A stretch of 11,831 nt of DNA from assembly GCA_937907435.1 (NCBI GenBank), contig CALCIA010000323.1:1-11831 (forward strand), read 5' to 3'. Position numbers and translations under genes: made by a program. Of this stretch, positions 5,977 to 11,831 are shown piece by piece; positions within the stretch are counted from its first letter, which is position 1, and the number at the start of each line of letters is the position of its first letter. Below the pieces are notes generated by a model. It did not search any database, was not told the DNA's origin, and saw only the letters and a list, made by a program, of their open reading frames with translations. This stretch comes from an uncultured Actinomycetes bacterium (GTDB lineage: Bacteria > Actinomycetota > Thermoleophilia > Solirubrobacterales > 70-9).

Positions 5977-7830
5977 ATGAAAAAAACGATCCTGGTGTCC
6001 GCCGAGCGAGGCGAGACCCGCGTTGCCGTACTCGAGGCGAAATCGAAAGGCGCCAAGACCAACGTCGCCGAGCTCTACATGGAGCGTCGCGGTCGGCGCT
6101 CGATCGTCGGCAACATCTACAAGGGCAAGGTCGACAACGTCCTGCCCGGCATGGAGGCCGCCTTCGTCGACATCGGCCTCGAGCGCAACGGCTTCCTCCA
6201 CGTCGACGAGATCGTCCTGCCGGACGGCAAACAGGCGCCGCGCCGCGGCCGCGGGAGCGGCAAGGGCGCGCGCATCAACGAGCTGATCAAGCCGGGCCAG
6301 GAGATCCTGGTCCAGGTGGTCAAGGACCCGCTGAAGACGAAGGGCGCGCGGCTCTCGATGAACGTGTCGATCGCCGGGCGCTACCTGGTGTTCGCGCCAC
6401 AGGGCTCCGGCGTCGGGGTCAGCCGCCGGCTCTCCGACAAAGAGCGTGATCGGCTGCGCAAGATGGTCGACCGCACCTACAAAGGCCCGGGCGGGCTGAT
6501 CGTCCGCACCGCCGCGCACGGGGCCAAAAAAACCGACTTCGTGCGGGAGATCTCCTACCTGCAGAAGCTGAACTCCGTGCTGGGGCGGCGGGCGTCGGAA
6601 ACGAAGGCGCCGTCGATGGTGTTCCAGGAGGCCGACCTCTCGGTCCGCGTCCTGCGTGACGTCTTCCTCAACGAGTTCGAGAAAGCGATCATCGACTCCG
6701 AGAAGCAGTTCGAGCGGGTCACGAGCTTCTTCCAGCGCACCGCGCCGGAGCTGGTCGACGGGGTCGAGCTCTACAAGGGCGAGAAGAAGTCGCTGTTCGA
6801 AAAATATGGGATCGACAAGGAGATCGATTCGACCCTGAACCGGCGGGTCGACCTGCCGAGCGGCGGCTACCTGATCATCGACTACACCGAGGCGCTGACC
6901 GTCATCGACGTCAACTCGGGCAGCTTCACCGGCCGCGGCAAAGGCGGCCTCGAGGAGACGATCACCAAGGTCAACACCGAGGCCGCCGAGGAGGCGGTGC
7001 GCCAGCTGCGGCTGCGCGACATCGGCGGGATCATCGTCGTCGACTTCATCGACATGGCGCGCGCCTCGAACCGCGACAAAGTCCTGAAGACGATGCGCAA
7101 AGCGCTCGACGCGGACAAGTCGAAGAGCTACGTGGTGGAGGTGTCGCCGCTCGGCCTGGTCGAGATGACGCGGCAGAACGTCACCGACGGGGTGCGCGAG
7201 ATCCTCACCGAGATCTGCCCGACCTGTCACGGCGAGGGGGTCGTCCTCTCGGCCGAGACGGTGGCGCTGGACGGGTTGCGGAAGATGCGCGAAATCGCGG
7301 CGGAAAAATCCGACGAGGCATTCCTCATCCGGGTCAACCCGAAAGTCGCGGCGGTGCTCACGGATTCCGACAGCGGGCTCACCGAGCTCGAGGAGGAGAC
7401 CGGCAAGCGCTTCCACTTCGAGGGCGGCGACGCGAACGCGATCGAGACCTTCGAACTGGTCGAGTCGGGGACGCGGGCGAAGATCGAGGAGCGGGCGCTG
7501 CCGTTCAAGGTCGGCGAGGAGGTGCTGGTCAAGATCGACGAGCCCCACATGTACAACGCCGACGACGCGGTGGCCCGGATCGACTCCTACATCGTCAGCG
7601 TCACCGGCGGCGGCCCCTACGTGGGGGAGCGCAAGCTGGTGCGGATCGAGGAGGTCGAGCGGGCGGCGGCGATCGCCTCGCTGCTGGGCGGCGAGGCCCC
7701 GAACGGCAACGGGGGCGCCGCCTCGAACGGCGACGGGCTAGAATCCGACGCTCCCGCGCGCAAACGCAGTCGCGGCCGCCGTGGCGGCCGGGGACGGTCG
7801 CGCGCCAAACAAGGTTCGACGGACGAGTAG
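5977..7830 (+). CDS. rng: Ribonuclease E/G family endoribonuclease
   Basis: This is a single-strand-specific endoribonuclease for mRNA decay and rRNA processing. In the 617-residue product, an S1-type RNA-binding region covers about 38-130 (IVGNIYKGKVDNVLPGMEAAFVDIG begins it). The catalytic domain carries D311 (IDVNSGSFTG) and D356 (VVDFID), matching the metal-binding Asp pair of E. coli RNase E. C414-P-T-C417 is the zinc-link motif. Residues ~510-560 form a small beta-rich segment resembling a TRAM domain. The tail (~590-612) is Arg/Gly-rich and probably binds RNA. It lacks the long disordered scaffold of E. coli RNase E, so it is closer to RNase G in size. ATG 5977 has no clear ribosome-binding site. 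Two runs of seven A occur (5980-5986 and 6526-6532). Confidence 0.94.
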   Translation: MKKTILVSAERGETRVAVLEAKSKGAKTNVAELYMERRGRRSIVGNIYKGKVDNVLPGMEAAFVDIGLERNGFLHVDEIVLPDGKQAPRRGRGSGKGARINELIKPGQEILVQVVKDPLKTKGARLSMNVSIAGRYLVFAPQGSGVGVSRRLSDKERDRLRKMVDRTYKGPGGLIVRTAAHGAKKTDFVREISYLQKLNSVLGRRASETKAPSMVFQEADLSVRVLRDVFLNEFEKAIIDSEKQFERVTSFFQRTAPELVDGVELYKGEKKSLFEKYGIDKEIDSTLNRRVDLPSGGYLIIDYTEALTVIDVNSGSFTGRGKGGLEETITKVNTEAAEEAVRQLRLRDIGGIIVVDFIDMARASNRDKVLKTMRKALDADKSKSYVVEVSPLGLVEMTRQNVTDGVREILTEICPTCHGEGVVLSAETVALDGLRKMREIAAEKSDEAFLIRVNPKVAAVLTDSDSGLTELEEETGKRFHFEGGDANAIETFELVESGTRAKIEERALPFKVGEEVLVKIDEPHMYNADDAVARIDSYIVSVTGGGPYVGERKLVRIEEVERAAAIASLLGGEAPNGNGGAASNGDGLESDAPARKRSRGRRGGRGRSRAKQGSTDE

Positions 7831-7851
7831 TCGGAAGAGGAACGAGACAGC

Positions 7852-8190
7852 ATGTACGCGGTGATCGAGAGCGGTGGAAAGCAGTACAAGGTCGAAGAGG
7901 GCACCTCGCTGCTCGTCGACCGGCTGGACGCCAAGGACGGCGACAAAGTCTCGCTGCGCCCGGTGCTCTTCCGTGACGGTGACGTGATCGTCGGGGCGAA
8001 AGACCTGGCGAAAGTCAAAGTCGAGGCCAAGGTCGCGGGCCACCTCCGCGGCCCCAAGGTCAAAGTCTTCAAATACAAGGCGAAGAAGGGCTACCGCAAA
8101 CGGGCGGGCCACCGCTCCGAGCTGACCAAGCTCGAGGTGACCAGCCTCAAAGGCGCCTCCAAAGCCAAAGCTTCGAAAGAGGATTCGTAA
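7852..8190 (+). CDS. rplU: 50S ribosomal protein L21
   Basis: L21 binds 23S rRNA in the large subunit. The product begins MYAVIESGGKQYKVEEG, the family signature, and contains HLRGPKVKVFKYKAKKGYRKRAGHR, the conserved basic C-terminal part. At 112 residues it is slightly longer than usual, because of a Lys/Ser-rich end (KGASKAKASKEDS). It starts 21 bp after the RNase stop, with GAGGAA upstream (within 7837-7842). Its stop shares one base with the rpmA ATG (TAATG), so the two ribosomal proteins are translationally coupled. The gene order rng-rplU-rpmA is common in bacteria. Confidence 0.97.
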   Translation: MYAVIESGGKQYKVEEGTSLLVDRLDAKDGDKVSLRPVLFRDGDVIVGAKDLAKVKVEAKVAGHLRGPKVKVFKYKAKKGYRKRAGHRSELTKLEVTSLKGASKAKASKEDS

Positions 8191-8444
8191 TGGCTCACAA
8201 GAAAGGCCTCGGTTCGTCCCGCAATGGCCGCGAATCGAACCCCAACATGCTCGGCGTCAAGGTCTTCGCCGGCCAACAGGTGACCGGCGGCGAGATCATC
8301 GTCCGCCAGCGCGGCACCCGCTTCTGGCCCGGCGAGGGCGTCGGCATCGGCCGCGACCACACGATCTTCGCGACCCGCGAAGGCAAGGTCTCCTTCCACT
8401 CCGCCCGCAAGGGCCGCACGATCAGCGTCCTCGCCGACGACTGA
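8190..8444 (+). CDS. rpmA: 50S ribosomal protein L27
   Basis: L27 sits near the peptidyl-transferase centre and its N-terminal tail reaches the tRNA ends. The 84-residue product starts MAHKKGLGSSRNGRESN and contains GVKVFAGQQVTGGEIIVRQRGTRFWPGEGVGIGRDHTIFA, read here as two adjoining family blocks; both are diagnostic. There is no Firmicutes-type cleavable N-terminal extension. The ribosome-binding site is AAAGAGGA at 8176-8183 inside rplU. It normally directly precedes obg in many genomes, but here an exported-protein gene lies between. Confidence 0.97.
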   Translation: MAHKKGLGSSRNGRESNPNMLGVKVFAGQQVTGGEIIVRQRGTRFWPGEGVGIGRDHTIFATREGKVSFHSARKGRTISVLADD

Positions 8445-8490
8445 GCCCTTTTCGCGGGTTGGTACCCGTTCGTCAGTAGAGCGGAATTTT

Positions 8491-8512
8491 CCCGGTCCGG
8501 CGCCGGATTTTT
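8491..8512 (+). terminator. Possible intrinsic terminator after rpmA
   Basis: A GC-only dyad, TCCGGCGCCGGA (8496-8507), is followed directly by five T (8508-8512), which has the layout of a rho-independent terminator. The weak point is geometry: a hairpin with a 4-nt loop leaves only four pairs, and the alternative CCGG/CCGG pairing (8492-8495 with 8503-8506) is also four pairs. A smaller stem, CGGGT/ACCCG, occurs at 8455-8468 without a T-tract. It sits between rpmA and the exported-protein gene, where the operon would be expected to end. Confidence 0.35.
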
Positions 8513-8516
8513 CGGC

Positions 8517-8522
8517 TAGGCT
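8517..8522 (+). promoter_or_regulatory. Possible -10 element (TAGGCT) for the exported-protein gene
   Basis: TAGGCT fits the loose TANNNT -10 pattern used by actinobacterial housekeeping sigma factors. It lies 65 bp before the TTG 8588 start and just after the possible terminator. No good -35 hexamer is visible at the usual distance, so this is weak evidence. Confidence 0.22.
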
Positions 8523-8573
8523 GCCGCGGCTCGTCGGTTCCCCGTGGTCGATGAGCGATGTGTAAAGCCTTCG

Positions 8574-8580
8574 AAAGGAA
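8574..8580 (+). promoter_or_regulatory. Ribosome-binding site that favours TTG 8588 over ATG 8558
   Basis: AAAGGAA ends seven bases before TTG 8588. The upstream in-frame ATG at 8558 has no purine-rich site ahead of it. Using TTG 8588 also gives a normal-length signal peptide. Confidence 0.5.
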
Positions 8581-8587
8581 CAGTGAC

Positions 8588-10192
8588 TTGAAGCTTCTAG
8601 TCGAGCCGCTCGGCGGCAGGCGCCGCGCGGCCCTGATCGCCGCTGCGGTCACCTTCGCGACGCTGGCGCTGCTGGCGATTGCTGCCAGGGCGCACGCGTC
8701 CGAAACCATCTATTGGGACAACTACTCGGACAACCCGGCCACGATCGGTGCCGCGAATATCGACGGAACCGGGGGAGGGCTCCTCAACCTGGGTGGTCTT
8801 GCCTTCGAAACCACCGAAGGCATGACCTACGACCCGGTGACGAACCGCCTCTACATTGCTGCGGAAGATTCCGCGACCGGCGATGGGGAGATCGTCTACG
8901 TCAACGTCGATGGCAGCGGAGCCGGAGTCCTCTTCGCGCCTGGTGCCGAAGCGGCGGCGCCAGAGGGAATCGCGCTCGACCCGTCCACGCGAAAGATCTA
9001 TTGGATCAACACTAAAACCGACACCATCTCCTGGGCGAGGCTCGACGGTAGCGGCGGAGGAAATCTGCCCACGACCGGGGCGGCGACCGAAAACATCGGA
9101 TATCGACTGACGATCGACCCCGCCTCGGGGCGCCTCTATTTCTCCGCCCAGCAAGGCGGGAAATACGTCATCTCCTACGTGAATGTCAATGGCACCGGCG
9201 GCGGCGTCCTTGCCGCGGCAGTGGACAGCCTCGGCAGGCTCAACGGTTTGGCTACCGACCCGGTATCCGGGCAGCTGTATCTCCTCGGCTCGTCTGGGAC
9301 CCTGGCTTCGGTGGGCCTCAACGGGGGGATAGTCGCGCCGGTCGCCCTGGGATCGGCTTTTGACGAAGGCTACGGCCTCGCGATCGACCCGGTCCTCCAG
9401 AAGGCCTATTGGGGGAACTACGGCCAGGGAAAAACGCAGACGAACGCGTTCGGGTTCGTGGCGTCGAGTGGCGGTGGTGAAGGCACGATCTCGCCGACCA
9501 CGACCCCCGTCTACGGTGCCCAGGATCCGGTGATCCTCAAGAGCCCGACCGGTGTCGGCGCCCCGCAGGTCACCCAGTCCGGTACCGCGCTCTCCTGCTC
9601 ACAGGGGAGTTGGAGCGCCGACTATCCGGGAGGCAACGTGTTCTCCGCTCCGGTCAGCTACGCATACCAGTGGCTGCTGAACGGCGGACCGGTGTCGGGC
9701 GCGACTGCGTCCAGCTACACGGCGACCGCCACGGGCTCCTATGCCTGCACGGTCACGGGGTCCAATCCGTCCGGCTCGGCGAGCCAGACGAGCGCCGCCG
9801 TCAGCGTGACCATCGCGGCACTGCCGGTTCCGGTGACGCCGTCGTCCGTGACCTTTGTGCCGGCCTCGAAGAAAGCCGTCAGGACCAAGGCCGGCAAGGT
9901 CGCAATCGTCCCGATCAAGCTGACGAATGGCGGTGGCACCGCGTCCGGCGTGGTGAAGGTGTGCGGCAAGCTCACCAAGAAGGCCAAGAAGGGCCTTGTG
10001 GCGCCGAAGTGCGTCTCGGTCGCCTCCATCCCGGCGGGCGGCACGGTGACCGCGAAGCTGCGGGTCAAGACCCGCAAGACGGCCAAGGGGCTCTACAAGT
10101 TCCCGGTCGTCGTGAGCGGCGCCACCACCGGGTCGACGACCGTCAAGGTCAAGGTCATCCCGGCCAAGGGCAAGAAGAAGCACCACCGCTGA
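8588..10192 (+). CDS. Exported beta-propeller protein with Ig-like and C-terminal Cys-pair domains
   Basis: I do not recognise a named gene. A signal peptide is clear: GGRRR, a hydrophobic stretch (about 14-33) and a likely cleavage site after RAHA (residue 37). Residues ~38-300 contain repeated blades with a DP-x3-4-LY/IYW pattern (YDPVTNRLYIA, LDPSTRKIYWIN, IDPASGRLYFSA, TDPVSGQLYLLG, IDPVLQKAYWGN), like low-density-lipoprotein-receptor class B / YVTN-type propellers. Residues ~321-410 look Ig-like, with YAYQWLLNG and a probable C337-C387 disulfide. Residues ~415-525 form a beta-rich domain with C459 and C475. The end is Lys/His-rich (KGKKKHHR); no sortase LPXTG or membrane anchor is seen. 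An in-frame ATG at 8558 would add ten residues. Binding or cell-surface function is inference. Codon use is less biased than in its neighbours, consistent with an accessory gene. Confidence 0.85.
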   Translation: MKLLVEPLGGRRRAALIAAAVTFATLALLAIAARAHASETIYWDNYSDNPATIGAANIDGTGGGLLNLGGLAFETTEGMTYDPVTNRLYIAAEDSATGDGEIVYVNVDGSGAGVLFAPGAEAAAPEGIALDPSTRKIYWINTKTDTISWARLDGSGGGNLPTTGAATENIGYRLTIDPASGRLYFSAQQGGKYVISYVNVNGTGGGVLAAAVDSLGRLNGLATDPVSGQLYLLGSSGTLASVGLNGGIVAPVALGSAFDEGYGLAIDPVLQKAYWGNYGQGKTQTNAFGFVASSGGGEGTISPTTTPVYGAQDPVILKSPTGVGAPQVTQSGTALSCSQGSWSADYPGGNVFSAPVSYAYQWLLNGGPVSGATASSYTATATGSYACTVTGSNPSGSASQTSAAVSVTIAALPVPVTPSSVTFVPASKKAVRTKAGKVAIVPIKLTNGGGTASGVVKVCGKLTKKAKKGLVAPKCVSVASIPAGGTVTAKLRVKTRKTAKGLYKFPVVVSGATTGSTTVKVKVIPAKGKKKHHR

Positions 10193-10226
10193 GCGGCGCA
10201 CGCTGACGTAGCGTCGAGCGTGGCCA

Positions 10227-10272
10227 GGCCGGTTGCGGGCGGGCCCTCGGGGTCCCTCGTCCGCGACCGGCC
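10227..10272. repeat. Long hairpin between the exported-protein gene and obg
   Basis: The arm at 10227-10240 pairs with 10259-10272 over 14 positions. Twelve are Watson-Crick pairs and two are G-U pairs (10234/10265 and 10239/10260). The loop of 18 nt is itself GC-rich. No T-tract follows, but the structure stops seven bases before a -10-like TATCTT. It could end transcription of the exported-protein gene, insulate obg, or occupy the -35 region of the obg promoter. A smaller ACGCT/AGCGT stem lies at 10200-10214. Confidence 0.55.
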
Positions 10273-10278
10273 GCCGTC

Positions 10279-10284
10279 TATCTT
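10279..10284 (+). promoter_or_regulatory. -10-like element TATCTT abutting the obg start
   Basis: TATCTT matches the TANNNT -10 pattern and ends six bases before GTG 10291. Transcription would then begin at or next to the start codon, giving a leaderless mRNA, a frequent arrangement in actinobacteria. This agrees with the absence of a ribosome-binding site before GTG 10291. No clear -35 is visible. Confidence 0.42.
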
Positions 10285-10290
10285 GGTGCC

Positions 10291-11583
10291 GTGGACGACA
10301 CGGCGAGAATCTGGGTCGAGGGAGGTGGCGGCGGCAACGGCTGCATCTCCTTTCGACGCGAAGCCCACGTGCCGAAGGGCGGGCCCGACGGCGGCGATGG
10401 CGGGCACGGCGGCGACGTCGTGCTGGTCTGCGATCCGTCGCGGCGCGACCTGGGGGCGCTGCGGGGGAGCAAACACTTCCGGGCGCAGCGCGGTCGCCAC
10501 GGCGAAGGCGCCAACCGGCACGGGGCGCGGGGGGAGGACCGCGAGATCTTGGTGCCGCCGGGGACCCAGGCGGTGACGGTCGAGGGCGCCGATGTCGACC
10601 TGGTCGAGCCGGGGCAACGGGCGGTGGTCGCGCGCGGGGGGCGCGGCGGTCACGGCAACCGGCGCTTCACGACCTCGACCAGGCAGGCGCCGCGCTTCGC
10701 CGAGAAGGGCACGAAAGGCGAAGCGGACTGGATCGAGCTGCGGCTGAAGCTGCTCGCCGACGTCGGCCTGGTCGGGCTGCCGAACGCCGGCAAGAGCTCC
10801 CTGCTCGGACGACTGACCCGGGCGACGCCGAAGGTCGCCGACTATCCCTTCACGACCCTGTCGCCGGCGCTGGGGACGATCGAGGGGGAGGACCGCCAGG
10901 CGGTGCTCGCCGACATCCCCGGGCTGATCGAAGGCGCGGCGGCGGGGGCGGGGCTGGGCCATGAGTTTCTCGCCCACGTGGAGCGCTGCTCGATGCTCGT
11001 CCACCTGGTCGAGCTGGTCCCGCTGGAGGGCGACCCGGTCGGCAACTACGAGCTGGTGCGGGGGGAGCTCGAGGCCTACGGGGCGGGGCTGGAGCGCCTG
11101 CCGGAGCTGGTCGTCCTGTCGAAGCGCGACCTGCTCGAACCGAGCGCGGTCGATGTCGCGGTGGCCGAGTGGGCGGAGCGCCTCGGCGATTCCGTGCTCG
11201 GCGTGATGGCGGTGAGCTCGGCGACCGGCGAGGGCCTCGACGACCTGCGGAAACGAATCCTCGCCGAGCTGGCGACGGTCCAGCCGCTCGAGGCCCCACC
11301 CGCGAGCGCCCCCGCCGGCGAGTTCGAGTCCGAGCACCGCGTCTACCGCCCCGCCGGCGAGGGCGGCTACTGGGTCGAGCGCGAGGACGACGGCGGCTTC
11401 CGCATCGGCGGCCGCGGTGTCGAGCTCCTCTTCGAACGCCACGACACGAACAACGAAGAAGCCCTCGCCTACCTGGAGCAGCGCCTGACCGAGATCGGCG
11501 TGATCGCGGCGTTGACGAAGGCGGGCTTCGAGCCCGGCGATGATGTGAGGGTCGGCGAGGACGAGTTCGAGCTGCATATTTAG
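10291..11583 (+). CDS. obg: Obg family GTPase (CgtA/ObgE)
   Basis: Obg is an essential GTPase of 50S ribosome assembly that also links to stress signalling. The 430-residue product has three parts. The glycine-rich Obg fold covers 1-155 (ARIWVEGGGGGNGCISFRRE begins it, with KGGPDGGDGGHGGDV following). The G domain has G1 GLPNAGKSS (162-170), G2 around T188-T189, G3 D208-I-P-G211, G4 S277-K-R-D280, and G5 SSAT (309-312). The C-terminal OCT domain covers about 345-430 (RVYRPAGEGGYWVERE, GRGVELLFERHDTNNEEAL). G4 is normally NKxD, so the Asn is replaced by Ser. GTG 10291 is the start, apparently leaderless. The N-terminus is a few residues shorter than the usual MFVD-type start. Usually adjacent to rpmA, it is separated from it here by the exported-protein gene. 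Confidence 0.96.
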   Translation: MDDTARIWVEGGGGGNGCISFRREAHVPKGGPDGGDGGHGGDVVLVCDPSRRDLGALRGSKHFRAQRGRHGEGANRHGARGEDREILVPPGTQAVTVEGADVDLVEPGQRAVVARGGRGGHGNRRFTTSTRQAPRFAEKGTKGEADWIELRLKLLADVGLVGLPNAGKSSLLGRLTRATPKVADYPFTTLSPALGTIEGEDRQAVLADIPGLIEGAAAGAGLGHEFLAHVERCSMLVHLVELVPLEGDPVGNYELVRGELEAYGAGLERLPELVVLSKRDLLEPSAVDVAVAEWAERLGDSVLGVMAVSSATGEGLDDLRKRILAELATVQPLEAPPASAPAGEFESEHRVYRPAGEGGYWVEREDDGGFRIGGRGVELLFERHDTNNEEALAYLEQRLTEIGVIAALTKAGFEPGDDVRVGEDEFELHI

Positions 11584-11651
11584 GGGTCGGCGCGGTGGGT
11601 GGTTCCGCGGGGAGGGACGGGGACCCGCAAGCTGGCGCCCGGTTTGGGACG

Positions 11652-11701
11652 CGCCCCTCTCGCCACGGCCCGGGCAGGCTGTGGCCGTGGCGAGAGGGGC
11701 G
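11652..11701. repeat. Perfect 19-bp inverted repeat downstream of obg
   Basis: The arm at 11652-11670 is the exact reverse complement of 11683-11701, separated by a 12-nt loop (11671-11682). It begins 69 bp after the obg stop. A 19-bp perfect stem of almost pure G/C would be very stable in RNA, so a transcription terminator (bidirectional, without a U-tract) or a 3'-end-stabilising structure is the likeliest role. No transposase, terminal duplication or gene is seen to suggest a mobile element. Apart from this repeat I find no supported feature in 11584-11831. Confidence 0.8.
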
Positions 11702-11831
11702 GGTGTATGGAAGGTGTGGCGGGTCGTGCGCGGGAGCGTCACGGGGGTGCGCCGGGTGTGCGCCAGAGGTGTGGCTGGGCCGTCACCGAAGGGCGCCGAA
11801 GGCGGGGCCTCGAACGGTCAGGAATCTCCCC

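Noticed and set aside
5869..7548. 559-codon minus-strand open frame opposite the RNase gene
   Set aside because: It is a shadow of a well-identified gene, with low-complexity Arg/Asp/Leu/Val composition and no supporting motif.
10093..11742. 549-codon minus-strand open frame opposite obg
   Set aside because: It is antisense to the full Obg protein, shows no domain and crosses the inverted repeat downstream of obg.
11595..11831. Open frame from GTG 11595 running off the right edge
   Set aside because: It has no ribosome-binding site, it crosses the perfect inverted repeat, and the translation is Gly/Arg-rich without a motif. GC-rich DNA readily gives such open stretches.
1..11831. CRISPR arrays, transposases, toxin-antitoxin, phage or defence genes
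   Set aside because: Looking through both strands I found no spaced direct repeats of CRISPR type and no protein with such motifs. The window is a core gene cluster with one accessory exported protein.

Overview
The window is very GC-rich, and every convincing gene lies on the plus strand. It carries a conserved chromosomal block: mreB, mreC, mreD, a class B penicillin-binding protein of the PBP2/MrdA type, rodA, a ribonuclease E/G, rplU (L21) and rpmA (L27). An exported beta-propeller/Ig-like protein follows, then obg. The MreB sequence (GRDMAVDLGTANT N-terminal block, DIMDRGI near the C-terminus), the leaderless-looking obg start and the exported protein with a Lys/His-rich tail suggest an actinobacterium. 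The Thermoleophilia/Solirubrobacterales are my best guess. That placement is inference from recalled family features, not from a search.

Layout. Positions 1-273 are a non-coding upstream region with a hairpin at 1-28 and a tandem 11-bp repeat at 138-159. Positions 274-5923 hold the rod-shape (elongasome) operon. mreC/mreD and mrdA/rodA overlap by 4 bp, while mreB/mreC and mreD/mrdA are separated by short gaps. Positions 5977-8444 hold the RNA-processing and ribosomal genes; rplU and rpmA overlap by one base. Positions 8445-8587 are a spacer with a possible terminator. Positions 8588-10192 encode the accessory secreted protein. Positions 10193-10290 contain a long hairpin and a -10-like element that touches the obg start. 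obg runs from 10291 to 11583. Positions 11584-11831 contain a perfect 19-bp inverted repeat and no credible gene.

How the genes work together. MreB filaments, through MreC and MreD, organise the lateral-wall synthase. In that synthase RodA polymerises glycan and PBP2 crosslinks it. RNase E/G, L21, L27 and Obg belong to RNA decay and large-subunit ribosome assembly, and commonly neighbour one another. The exported protein is the only gene that looks out of place, because it separates rpmA from obg.

This is mostly housekeeping DNA and I do not see a novel defence, mobile or biosynthetic system. The points most worth a second look are: an alternating GAA/GAG glutamate codon preference between adjacent cell-wall genes; an Ala at a normally Trp position in RodA; a non-canonical SKRD G4 motif in Obg; an in-frame mini-ORF plus stop directly before mrdA; a probable leaderless obg start behind a strong hairpin; and the perfect inverted repeat after obg.
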